A stretch of 64,000 nt of DNA. Origin: Eximiradius sp. GTDB lineage: Bacteria; Bacteroidota; Ignavibacteria; Kapaibacteriales; UBA2268. Under the pieces are notes generated by a model. The model had not been told where the DNA came from and did no database searches. It saw only the letters and a list, made by a program, of their open reading frames with translations. The stretch is from positions 1 to 64,000 of the forward strand of contig CAKZLY010000015.1 in the NCBI GenBank assembly GCA_937127445.1, in the 5' to 3' direction. Of the stretch, positions 42,096 through 50,339 are shown piece after piece (within the stretch, counting starts at the first letter, position 1; each line of letters opens with the position of its first letter). Made by a program: the position numbers and the translations under genes.

Positions 42096-43271
42096 ATGAA
42101 GCTTCTTTACTTAATGTACCGATTCCCTTTTCCGCTTGACAAAGGCGATAAATTAAGAGCGTTCAATTTTATTAGAGAGTTATCCAAATATTACGAAATA
42201 GATTTATTATCAATTGTTGATGAGAAGGTTGATGATCTATCCAAAGAAATTGTTAAAAAATATGTCAAGAAAATTTATGAAATAAAGTTTTCCAGATTAA
42301 AGATAATAAAGAATTTATTTTTGAATTTATTTAACGGCAAACCTTTCCAAAATGCTTTTGTATATGATAAATCGATAAAGAAGCAAGTAGAAAATATTAT
42401 TGAAAATGGGGGATATGATTATGCAATTTGCTTAATGATTAGACCGGCTGATTACTTAAAAGGAATAAGAATAAGAAAAATGCTTGATTATCAGGACGCT
42501 CTGTCCATAGGATTTGAAAGACGAAGCAAGAAAAGCAATTTTTGGGGACGATTTTTTTATCAGACAGAAGCGAATAGATTGAGAAAATACGAACAGAAAA
42601 TATTTGATGAATATGACGATAAAATTATCATTACAGCAGAAGATAGGCAATACATCAATCGAGACGATAAAGAAAAAATTGTAGTCGTTCCAAATGGGAT
42701 AGATTTGGCTTTTTTCTTACCAAAGAATAATGTAGAAAAAAAAATAGATTTACTATTTGTTGGCAATATGCAATATGAACCAAATGTATTATGTGTAAAG
42801 TATATTGTTCAAAAGATATTACCAATAATACAAAAATCAAAGTCAGATGTTACTTTGATGATAGCTGGTGCCGACCCTAAGAATGAAGTGCTGGAATTGC
42901 AAAGAGAAAATGTTATAATTACAGGAAGATTAAATGACATAAGAGAAGCGTATTCGCAAGGGAAAGTATTTCTTGCCCCAATGCAAACTGGAACGGGTTT
43001 GCAGAATAAGCTTTTAGAAGCAATGGCAATGCGACTGCCTGTAGTATCCTCTGAATTGTGTAATAAAGCTATCAATGCAAAGGAAAATATTGAAATATTA
43101 ATTGGTAGGAAGCCAGAAGAATATGCTCAGCACTGCATAAATCTATTGAATAACAGTTTGCTTAGAGATACAATCTCTGAAAATGCCCTCAATTTTGTAA
43201 AGACAAATTATTCGTGGGGGAAAAACGTCAGTATATTAAAAGACTTAATTGATAAATTTGCTAACACTTGA
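42096..43271 (+). CDS. Glycosyltransferase, family 4-like (exosortase-associated type)
   Basis: A 391-residue GT-B fold glycosyltransferase. The N-terminal MKLLYLMYRFPFPLDKGDKL and FNFIRELSKYY match the TIGR03087-type sugar transferases often linked to surface polysaccharide export. The C-terminal GT4 region has GNMQYEPNVLCVKYIVQKIL and a nucleotide-sugar-binding stretch, APMQTGTGLQNKLLEAMAMRL, with the conserved glutamate. Donor and acceptor are unknown. It overlaps nothing upstream and is the first gene after the terminator; the following kinase fusion begins 17 bases later. Confidence 0.87.
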   Translation: MKLLYLMYRFPFPLDKGDKLRAFNFIRELSKYYEIDLLSIVDEKVDDLSKEIVKKYVKKIYEIKFSRLKIIKNLFLNLFNGKPFQNAFVYDKSIKKQVENIIENGGYDYAICLMIRPADYLKGIRIRKMLDYQDALSIGFERRSKKSNFWGRFFYQTEANRLRKYEQKIFDEYDDKIIITAEDRQYINRDDKEKIVVVPNGIDLAFFLPKNNVEKKIDLLFVGNMQYEPNVLCVKYIVQKILPIIQKSKSDVTLMIAGADPKNEVLELQRENVIITGRLNDIREAYSQGKVFLAPMQTGTGLQNKLLEAMAMRLPVVSSELCNKAINAKENIEILIGRKPEEYAQHCINLLNNSLLRDTISENALNFVKTNYSWGKNVSILKDLIDKFANT

Positions 43272-43288
43272 TATATTTGGAAGTCGAA

Positions 43289-44410
43289 ATGAAAGAGAAA
43301 GGTAAGATATTATTGATTGACGACCAAGAGCCGTTCTATAAGCTTATTAAGCGATATTTTACTCATACAGAATACACGATTGATTACCTATCAGAACCAG
43401 ACAATCTTGATGATATTCTCGCGGTGAACAATTATGATTTGCTAATTTTAGATGTTCTTTTGCCAAATATTTCCGGATACGATATTTGTAAGAACGTACG
43501 TCAAAAGTATGATATGTTCGAATTGCCAATATTATTTTTGTCTGCAAATGATAATAGTGAAAACATTGCATTTGGCTTTGTTTGCGGTGGGAATGATTAT
43601 GTAGCTAAGCCGTTTGAACCAAGTGAGTTAATTGCAAGGGTTCAAACACTTGTTCGATTGAAAAAATTATATAAGGCAAATAGATTGTTAAATCAAGAAT
43701 TAGAGGAAAGAAATAGATTTTTACAGATGAATATACACGACTTAAAGTCACCGTTAATGACTATTATGGTGCTTGCAGGTCTTGTTCAAAAAGATTTTGA
43801 TGCTAATCACGAAAATTATTCAAACCTTGATATAATAGTTAAAACGTCTGAACAAATGCTGAAAATTGTTAATGAAATACTTGAATTTAACAAGTTGGAA
43901 AATAATGAAGTCAATTTAAAATTTGAAGTTGTTAATTTTGATGAAATACTTGCACAAGTATTAGATGTACAAAAGCCTTTGGCAGAAAACAAAAGACAAA
44001 GCATAATAGTTAAAAAAGAAGTTTCGGAACAGTTGAAGCTGAAGGTTGACAGCGAAAAAATAGTTCGTGCAGTTAACAATATAATTGGCAATGCGATAAA
44101 ATACAGCCCTTATGAAAAGCCAATTGAAACAATAGTAAGCAAAAGCAAAGGAGAAAATGGCAATTTTCTTCGTTTAGAAATATGTGATAGCGGCCCTGGA
44201 TTTAAAGAAGATGAAATAGACAAGGTATTTACTTCATTTGGAAGATTTTCTGCGCAACCAACAGGTGGTGAAACTTCCACAGGATTAGGATTGATGATAG
44301 CCAAGCAGCTAATTGAGCTAAATCACGGGAAAATTTGGGTGGATAGGGATTACAATAACGGGAGTAAGTTCGTAATTGAGCTACCACTGGTTGAAAATAA
44401 CAACATTTAA
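43289..44410 (+). CDS. Receiver-histidine kinase fusion
   Basis: A 373-residue protein with an N-terminal receiver domain (about 1-120; ILLIDDQEP, phospho-acceptor in LLILDVLLPNISGYD, and the lysine in VAKPFEPSE), then a short linker and a histidine kinase module. The dimerisation histidine is H150 in NIHDLKSPLMTI. The ATPase has NIIGNAIKYSP, DSGPGF and STGLGLMIAKQ. The order (receiver first, kinase second) means the receiver may gate its own kinase or pass phosphate onward; there is no DNA-binding output. The ATG at 43289 has GGAAG upstream; an in-frame TTG at 43268 would overlap the previous gene. Confidence 0.92.
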   Translation: MKEKGKILLIDDQEPFYKLIKRYFTHTEYTIDYLSEPDNLDDILAVNNYDLLILDVLLPNISGYDICKNVRQKYDMFELPILFLSANDNSENIAFGFVCGGNDYVAKPFEPSELIARVQTLVRLKKLYKANRLLNQELEERNRFLQMNIHDLKSPLMTIMVLAGLVQKDFDANHENYSNLDIIVKTSEQMLKIVNEILEFNKLENNEVNLKFEVVNFDEILAQVLDVQKPLAENKRQSIIVKKEVSEQLKLKVDSEKIVRAVNNIIGNAIKYSPYEKPIETIVSKSKGENGNFLRLEICDSGPGFKEDEIDKVFTSFGRFSAQPTGGETSTGLGLMIAKQLIELNHGKIWVDRDYNNGSKFVIELPLVENNNI

Positions 44411-44426
44411 ATTAATTGAACAATTC

Positions 44427-44447
44427 ATATCGAGAGCAGCTCGATAT
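44427..44447. repeat. Small inverted repeat upstream of the ClC gene
   Basis: ATATCGAG and CTCGATAT form a perfect 8-base stem around AGCAG, 17 bases after the kinase gene. No T-tract follows, so it may be a weak terminator or a regulator-binding site. Confidence 0.4.
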
Positions 44448-44495
44448 AAGAATAATGATTACTTTGAATTAATTGTCAGTAGATTAATTGGAATT

Positions 44496-44526
44496 ATCAT
44501 TGTTTCGTTTACCACGAAACAATGAT
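44496..44526 (+). promoter_or_regulatory. Perfect 12-bp hairpin covering the ClC start codon
   Basis: ATCATTGTTTCG (44496-44507) is repeated inverted as CGAAACAATGAT (44515-44526), with loop TTTACCA. The start codon of the ClC gene (44522-44524) lies inside the right arm. No other ATG, GTG or TTG start is available in frame upstream, because a stop lies at 44480. Such a stem would block ribosome access, or act as an operator on DNA. Confidence 0.6.
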
Positions 44527-45826
44527 ATTTTTTCTCACACTGTTTCAAATATTAACAGATAGTCAAAATTATATTTCAAACACTGGCACTATTTTACTTC
44601 CAATTATAGCATTTTTAGGTGGATTAATTATAGGAATATTAAGAAAGACAGTATTTAAAAATGTAACGCAAGAAGGGATAGAAAGTGTTGTTCAGTCATT
44701 GGTCTATAAGGATGGGAAAATATCTTGGAGCAACTCTATTAAATCAATTTTACTATCAGCGATTTCGATTGCAAGTGGAGGTGGAGCCGGAAAAGAGGGA
44801 CCAACAATAGTTTTAGGAGCATCGGCTGGTTCGTCAATATCTCAAATATTAAATTTTGACAAGCAAAAAATGCAAATATATTGCGGGAGTGGAGCTGCAG
44901 CAGCAATTAGTGCAATATTTAATGCTCCATTGGGTGGAATAATTTTTGCAATGGAAGCAATTATTGGAGATATCAAATTAAAATCGTTTGCTTCCTTAGT
45001 AGTAGCTTCGATTTCAGCAACGGCAACTACAAGAATTTTTGTCGGGAATAATCCTTTACTTATCACGCCACAGGTGGCTGATGTACCGGTAATAGATATG
45101 TTTCTCCTGGCAATTGCTGGTATAACAAGTGGATTTATTGCAATATACTATCTAAAAATATATTATTGGACAACTATCTTAGTCAAAGATACTTTTAAAA
45201 AAGTGCCACAAGTATTGAAACCTGCAATTGGCGGGTTATTAGTAGGCATTTTGGCTGCGCTATTACCTACATTACTTGAATCAACATATCAACCAATTAA
45301 TAATGCAATCAGAGGAAACGGGCAGGGACTTATTAAATTATCTATTTTCGAGTATTTATTGCCATTAACAAATAATAACCTTCACATCATTATTATTTTA
45401 ATGGTGTCTTTGTTGACTTTATTATTAAAACCAATATCAAATGCGATAACAATTGCAAGCGGTTCAGTTGGAGGGACTTTCGCTCCATCAATAAAAGCAG
45501 GAGCGATGTATGGATTTGTGTTGGGATTAATATCGAGTTTCTTTATTAAAGATATAAATATTGGATTATATGCAATCGTATGTGCAGGAGCTGTTCTTTC
45601 GGGTGTTTTTCAAGCACCTCTAACAGGTGGAATTATTTTATTTGAGATAAGTCGTAACTATAATATTATATTACCTTTGATACTTTCCAGTGTTTTATCT
45701 TCTTTTATCATACAAAAATTTAAGATAAGAACTTTTAACGCTTTGCAACAAGAAATTGTAGATGATGAAAATAGACTTCATCCAATGTTGAAAATTTTTG
45801 ACGAAAATATTCGTAAAAAAGATTAA
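44522..45826 (+). CDS. ClC-family chloride channel or exchanger
   Basis: A 434-residue membrane protein of the ClC family with about 10-12 hydrophobic helices. The selectivity and gate motif GKEGP is at 90-94, with the gating glutamate E92 intact. Other conserved parts are GSGAAAAISAIFNAPLGG and GGTFAPSIKAGAMYG. The gating glutamate is compatible with either a channel or a proton-coupled chloride exchanger, and the protein lacks a C-terminal CBS pair. The start codon is buried in a perfect hairpin, and the gene has no evident Shine-Dalgarno sequence. Confidence 0.93.
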   Translation: MIFFLTLFQILTDSQNYISNTGTILLPIIAFLGGLIIGILRKTVFKNVTQEGIESVVQSLVYKDGKISWSNSIKSILLSAISIASGGGAGKEGPTIVLGASAGSSISQILNFDKQKMQIYCGSGAAAAISAIFNAPLGGIIFAMEAIIGDIKLKSFASLVVASISATATTRIFVGNNPLLITPQVADVPVIDMFLLAIAGITSGFIAIYYLKIYYWTTILVKDTFKKVPQVLKPAIGGLLVGILAALLPTLLESTYQPINNAIRGNGQGLIKLSIFEYLLPLTNNNLHIIIILMVSLLTLLLKPISNAITIASGSVGGTFAPSIKAGAMYGFVLGLISSFFIKDINIGLYAIVCAGAVLSGVFQAPLTGGIILFEISRNYNIILPLILSSVLSSFIIQKFKIRTFNALQQEIVDDENRLHPMLKIFDENIRKKD

Positions 45827-45887
45827 TTATTTTTATATTAGTATAGTTGTATTTTTAGAGATATAATAATGTCTAATTGGGAATATT

Positions 45888-46721
45888 ATGAAAACCATAA
45901 GAGCATTTATTAATCAAGTAGTTATCTTTATACTAATTGTATCATCCTTTACGCTAACTGGTTGCGACGAATCAACAAGTCCAAGCAATTTCAATCTTTT
46001 TTCAACTTCGGATGAAGTTGCATTAGGACAACAGATTGATGCTGAAATAGTTGCGAATACTAATGAGTATCCGATATTAAATAACACACAAGCAACTGCT
46101 TATTTACAGAATATTGTTAATACAATACTCAACTCGCCCGAAATAAAATATAAAAACACTTTTAATTATCAAGTGAAAATTATCAATACAAACACAATTA
46201 ATGCGTTTGCTGTTCCTGGTGGATATGTGTATGTATATAAAGGATTAATAAAATTTCTTGATAATGAAGCAACAATGGCAGCCGTATTAGCTCACGAGAT
46301 TGCACACATAGAGAGAAGGCATTCAACTAAGCGACTAACCAAGCAATATGGAATAACAATTCTTATGAGTTTAGTTCTTGGAAGTAACCCAAGTGTTTTG
46401 GAGGAAATAGCTGCTAATTTATTAACAGGTATTGCACTTTTGAAAAACAGCCGAGACGATGAATATGAAGCTGATGAATATTCTTTCAAATATTTGCTGT
46501 CGACAAATTGGTATCCAGGCGGAACAAAGTTATTTTTTGAAAAAATTGGAGCAAATCAGCAAGGAGGAAAGCTTGAAGAATTACTTTCAACTCATCCTTT
46601 GCCACAAGAACGAATTAAAAAAGTAGATAATTTATTAAGTAAACATAGTATTGGTCAGCCAACAGAAAGCAATTTGTTTACTCAAAGATATTTAAATTTT
46701 AAGAATAGCATTCAGGATTAA
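45888..46721 (+). CDS. M48-family metallopeptidase, lipoprotein
   Basis: A 277-residue lipoprotein (lipobox TLTGC, Cys26) of the M48 zinc protease family, related to BepA/LoiP. Conserved segments are INAFAVPGGYVYVYKGLI, then HEIAHIERRHSTKR with the HExxH zinc site, and DEYEADEYSFKYL with the third ligand glutamate. LSTHPLPQERI is also typical of the family. Such proteins cut misfolded outer-membrane proteins at the inner face of the outer membrane. It is followed after 3 bases by pyrF. Confidence 0.92.
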   Translation: MKTIRAFINQVVIFILIVSSFTLTGCDESTSPSNFNLFSTSDEVALGQQIDAEIVANTNEYPILNNTQATAYLQNIVNTILNSPEIKYKNTFNYQVKIINTNTINAFAVPGGYVYVYKGLIKFLDNEATMAAVLAHEIAHIERRHSTKRLTKQYGITILMSLVLGSNPSVLEEIAANLLTGIALLKNSRDDEYEADEYSFKYLLSTNWYPGGTKLFFEKIGANQQGGKLEELLSTHPLPQERIKKVDNLLSKHSIGQPTESNLFTQRYLNFKNSIQD

Positions 46722-46724
46722 TTT

Positions 46725-47519
46725 ATGGCAGCATTTCAAAAGCTAATTGATTTAATCAAAGAGAAAAAGACATTATTATGTGTTGGACTGGACACCGACT
46801 TAGATAAAATACCCGAAGTTTTTCCAAAAAATTCAAGTGGAATTACTGAATTTAACAAAGAAATAATTGTATCCACAAAAGATTTAGCAATAGCGTATAA
46901 AATCAATTTTGCATTTTACGAGCAATATGGTGTTGCCGGATATAAAGCTTTGTATGATACATTCAAGGCAATACCACCTTCTCATTTTGTGATAGCCGAT
47001 GCAAAAAGAGGTGATATTGGCAATACATCTATGGCATACGCAAAAAGCATTTTCGATTACTTTAATGCCGATTCAATTACCGTAAATCCATATATGGGAT
47101 ATGACTCACTATCGCCTTTTTTCCATTATAAGGACAAAATTATTTTCATTTTAGCTTTAACATCTAATCAAGGAGCGTTTGATTATCAAAAGCAAAAAAT
47201 CAACAATGAAGAGCTATATAAACTGGTAATCAAAAAGACATCTGTTAGCTACAATTTTGAGCAAACTGGATATGTTGTCGGGGGAACTCATCCAGAAGAA
47301 ATTGGAGAAATTAGGAAATTAGTTCCACGACATCTGCTTCTAATTCCTGGTATAGGTGCACAAGGTGGTAATATTGATAGTGTGCTTAAAGCCAATGGGA
47401 ATTCGCCAGCAGTTGTAAATGTATCGAGAGCAATAATTTATCCAGATGGTAGCGGTGATTATTTCGAACGTGTAAGAAACAAAGCTGAATATTATTCAAA
47501 AGCACTTCAAATTTTGTAA
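46725..47519 (+). CDS. pyrF: Orotidine 5'-phosphate decarboxylase (type 2)
   Basis: Last step of UMP synthesis. At 264 residues it belongs to the longer type 2 branch. It has LLCVGLDTDLDKIP near the start, the catalytic loop ADAKRGDIGNTS with the Lys-Asp pair, and the C-terminal TPG-like segment LLIPGIGAQGG and NVSRAI. It is between the M48 lipoprotein and a TlpA-like gene, a mixed unit with no other pyrimidine genes. Confidence 0.95.
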   Translation: MAAFQKLIDLIKEKKTLLCVGLDTDLDKIPEVFPKNSSGITEFNKEIIVSTKDLAIAYKINFAFYEQYGVAGYKALYDTFKAIPPSHFVIADAKRGDIGNTSMAYAKSIFDYFNADSITVNPYMGYDSLSPFFHYKDKIIFILALTSNQGAFDYQKQKINNEELYKLVIKKTSVSYNFEQTGYVVGGTHPEEIGEIRKLVPRHLLLIPGIGAQGGNIDSVLKANGNSPAVVNVSRAIIYPDGSGDYFERVRNKAEYYSKALQIL

Positions 47520-47530
47520 TTGAATAAGAA

Positions 47531-48058
47531 ATGCTAAGATTAATTAAAATAATTGTTTTTGGATTATTTGCATTATCATTAAACTTATTCTGCCAGAAAG
47601 TTGACCCACAGCACAGGGTGAAAATAGGCGATGAAGCTCCGAATTTTACTTTGAAGTTTTTAGATGGAACAACGAAACAGCTCCGAGACTTACGTGGGAA
47701 CGTTATTATGCTACAGTTTACTGCAAGTTGGTGCAGTGTATGCTTGAAGGAAATGCCTTTCATTGAAGAAGAAATCTGGAAAGTGCATAAAGAAAATCAT
47801 AGTTTCAAACTTTTTGGTATTGATTTTAAAGAAGACAGAGAAACTATCGAGAAATTCATTCAAAAGACTAAAGTTAGTTATCCAATTTTATTAGATGAAG
47901 ACGGCAAGATTTTTGAATTGTATGCGGAAAAAGGAGCAGGGGTTACCCGCAACGTAATAATCGACAAACAAGGTAAAGTAAGATTTCTCACACGGCTGTT
48001 TGTTCGCGAGGAATTCGATGGAATGAAAAAAAAGATAGATGAACTTCTCAATGACTAA
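47531..48058 (+). CDS. TlpA-like thiol-disulfide oxidoreductase
   Basis: A 175-residue exported thioredoxin-fold protein (signal peptide to about residue 21, ending LFCQ). It has VKIGDEAPNFTLKFLDG at the start of the fold, the redox-active CSVC in TASWCSVCLKEMPF, and the GVTRNVIIDKQGKVRF segment with the cis-proline replaced by a V-T context. It may reduce disulfides in the periplasm or deliver reductant in cytochrome maturation. It is 11 bases downstream of pyrF. Confidence 0.88.
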   Translation: MLRLIKIIVFGLFALSLNLFCQKVDPQHRVKIGDEAPNFTLKFLDGTTKQLRDLRGNVIMLQFTASWCSVCLKEMPFIEEEIWKVHKENHSFKLFGIDFKEDRETIEKFIQKTKVSYPILLDEDGKIFELYAEKGAGVTRNVIIDKQGKVRFLTRLFVREEFDGMKKKIDELLND

Positions 48059-48138
48059 CATTTCTATGCCAAAATTCATTTATTTTTCATTATTTTATAA
48101 GATAATTTATTGTTTGTTCTAATAAACTTGAGGCTTTT

Positions 48139-50190
48139 ATGAAAAAATCTATAATAGTTTTATTTATGATATTTGGAATAGCAACAATGATAATTTCTTG
48201 CGGCAAAAATACTGAAAATACTGTTGAAAAAAGTGAAATTTCCAAGCAGAAAATCGAGCAGGTTATTAAAGATTTGCTTACAAAATATGGTGAAAGCCAA
48301 AAAGAACGGATTGAACGCGGTGTGAATGTTGTTGCAAAATTATGGAATGGAAGTGAGAGTGAATTTGAAAAATTCTGTCTGGAAAATTTTATCGGAAACG
48401 AAAAAGAATTAGATGCTGTATTTAATAGTTTCTCGAAACATTGGGAAACCTTATTAGGCAATTTCAACAGGATTTCACTCGATTTGAAAAAACCCGTGCA
48501 TATCGATGAAGGTGAGGTAACACCTCTTGATTTGATGGTTTCAGGATATGAGCCATCGGCACACTTAACAGCAGACTTTTTTGAAAACAAGATAGCATAT
48601 TACATTGCTCTTAATTTCCCATATTATAGTTTACAAGAAAAAAATAAACTTGGGAAAAACTGGACACGCAAGCAGTGGGCTTATGCACGAATGGGCGATT
48701 TATTTACAGTAAATATACCGGCAAATCTGCTGTTAAAATCGTCGGAAGCTATGGCAAATGCTGATAATTATATAAGTAATTATAATATAATGGCTGGATA
48801 TCTTGTCGATGACAATATGAACACATATTTCCCCGAAGATATGAAATTAATTAGCCACTGGAATTTGCGAGATGAAATTAAAGCACAATATGGGAAAGAA
48901 AATCCATTAAACAAACAAAAAATGATTTATCAAGTTATGTTGCGCATTATCGAGCAATCAATCCCACAAGATGTTGTAAATAGCGATAAATATAAATGGA
49001 ACCCATTTTCAAATAAAGTGTACCAAGACAATAAAGAAGTAAGTTTGAAAAGCGAGCCAAATACAAGATATTATCATTTGCTTCAAAATTTCAAAGCTTT
49101 GAAAGAAATTGACAAATATAATCCCCTCTTCCCTACTTACATTAAAGCAAAATTTGAAAAAGAGATGGAAATTCCGCAAGAAGAAGTGGAAAAGATGTTT
49201 GTCGATTACTGCTCAAATCCAGTATTTAAAGAAATAGGTGAAATAATTAAAATACGTCTGGGGCGTGAACTTGAACCTTTTGATATTTGGTATGATGGTT
49301 TTAAATCCCGTTCATTGCTTAATCAAGATGAATTGACAAAAATTACTTCGAAAAAATATCCTAATCCAAAAGCATTGGAAGCAGATATACCAAATATCTT
49401 AACAAAACTTGGGTTTAAAACAGAAAAAGCAAAAGAAATTGCTTCAAGAATTACTGTTGATCCTTCGCGTGGTGCTGGACATGCTTGGGGAGCGCAGATG
49501 CGTGGCGATAAAGCTCACCTCCGCACTCGAATTGGCAAAAGCGGAATGGATTATAAAGGTTACAATATAGCAATACACGAATTAGGACACAACGTTGAAC
49601 AAACGTTAACACTTTACGACGTTGATTATTACTTACTGAATGGTGTTCCAAATACTGCTTTTACAGAAGCATGGGCATTTACTTTTCAATCCAGAGATTT
49701 ACCTTTATTAGGCATAAAGAATACAAATAAAGAAAAAGAAATATTGGATGTGCTCGATGCTGCCTGGGCAACATATGAGATTATGGGTGTGTCGCTTGTA
49801 GATATGCGAGTTTGGAAATGGCTCTATGATAACCCGAATACAAATGAAGAACAGTTAAAACAAAAAGTTATCGAAATTGCAAAGGATGTTTGGAATTCGT
49901 ATTATGCACCCGTTTTCGGTATTAAAGATCAACCAATACTTGCAATTTATTCACATATGATTGATTATCCATTGTATCTTTCAGCTTATCCGTTAGGACA
50001 CTTAATAGAGTTTCAAATTGCGGAAGACATAAAGGGTAAAAATTTAGGCGAAGAGATGTATAGAATGTGTGTTCAAGGAAGATTGACACCTGAGGTATGG
50101 ATGATTGGTGCAGTTAGGAATAAACTATCTGCTGAACCATTACTAAAAGCGGCAAAAGAGGCAATAAAACAGATTAAAAATAAAAGTTAA
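48139..50190 (+). CDS. Gluzincin metallopeptidase, lipoprotein (M3-like)
   Basis: A 683-residue lipoprotein (lipobox ISC, Cys21). The zinc site is HELGH at 480-484, followed 25 residues later by the third ligand glutamate in FTEAWAF, giving the HExxH-x25-E layout of gluzincins such as M3 oligopeptidases. The N-terminal 450 residues are helical and match no family I can name. Large helical proteins with this zinc layout usually have a closed channel that admits only peptides. The gene is monocistronic and ends in a hairpin. I call the class, not the substrate. Confidence 0.75.
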   Translation: MKKSIIVLFMIFGIATMIISCGKNTENTVEKSEISKQKIEQVIKDLLTKYGESQKERIERGVNVVAKLWNGSESEFEKFCLENFIGNEKELDAVFNSFSKHWETLLGNFNRISLDLKKPVHIDEGEVTPLDLMVSGYEPSAHLTADFFENKIAYYIALNFPYYSLQEKNKLGKNWTRKQWAYARMGDLFTVNIPANLLLKSSEAMANADNYISNYNIMAGYLVDDNMNTYFPEDMKLISHWNLRDEIKAQYGKENPLNKQKMIYQVMLRIIEQSIPQDVVNSDKYKWNPFSNKVYQDNKEVSLKSEPNTRYYHLLQNFKALKEIDKYNPLFPTYIKAKFEKEMEIPQEEVEKMFVDYCSNPVFKEIGEIIKIRLGRELEPFDIWYDGFKSRSLLNQDELTKITSKKYPNPKALEADIPNILTKLGFKTEKAKEIASRITVDPSRGAGHAWGAQMRGDKAHLRTRIGKSGMDYKGYNIAIHELGHNVEQTLTLYDVDYYLLNGVPNTAFTEAWAFTFQSRDLPLLGIKNTNKEKEILDVLDAAWATYEIMGVSLVDMRVWKWLYDNPNTNEEQLKQKVIEIAKDVWNSYYAPVFGIKDQPILAIYSHMIDYPLYLSAYPLGHLIEFQIAEDIKGKNLGEEMYRMCVQGRLTPEVWMIGAVRNKLSAEPLLKAAKEAIKQIKNKS

Positions 50191-50225
50191 TTAAAATTTT
50201 AGATTAAATATTCAATTAAAATATG

Positions 50226-50257
50226 AAGATGCTTGCCTATGTAGAGGCAAGCATCTT
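50226..50257. terminator. Hairpin after the M3-like peptidase gene
   Basis: AAGATGCTTGCCT and its inverted copy AGGCAAGCATCTT form a perfect 13-base stem with loop ATGTAG. The T-run after it is short (TGTT), so termination is likely but not textbook. It lies between convergent genes. Confidence 0.65.
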
Positions 50258-50296
50258 TGTTAAATTTAGAATTCTGTGTTTATTATTCAGTCTTTC

Positions 50297-50324
50297 GTAG
50301 AGACGCAATGCATTGCACCTCTAC
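50297..50324. repeat. Near-palindromic short repeat
   Basis: A 28-base near-palindrome with GTAGAG/CTCTAC outer arms and a GCAATGCATTGC core, with two mismatched pairs. Its outer arms match the element at 27040-27064. It lies between convergent genes. Confidence 0.5.
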
Positions 50325-50339
50325 AAACAATATTGTCAA

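Noticed and set aside
48090-48590. A 166-residue minus-strand frame across the start of the gluzincin gene
   Set aside because: Overlaps the lipobox and N-terminal region of the real gene, and its protein is rich in Ser and Phe as expected from the antisense of an AT-rich gene.
50297-50324. Terminator of the M24 gene
   Set aside because: The element is a near-palindrome without a T-tract on either side, and its arms match a second copy at 27040, so a dispersed repeat is a better description.
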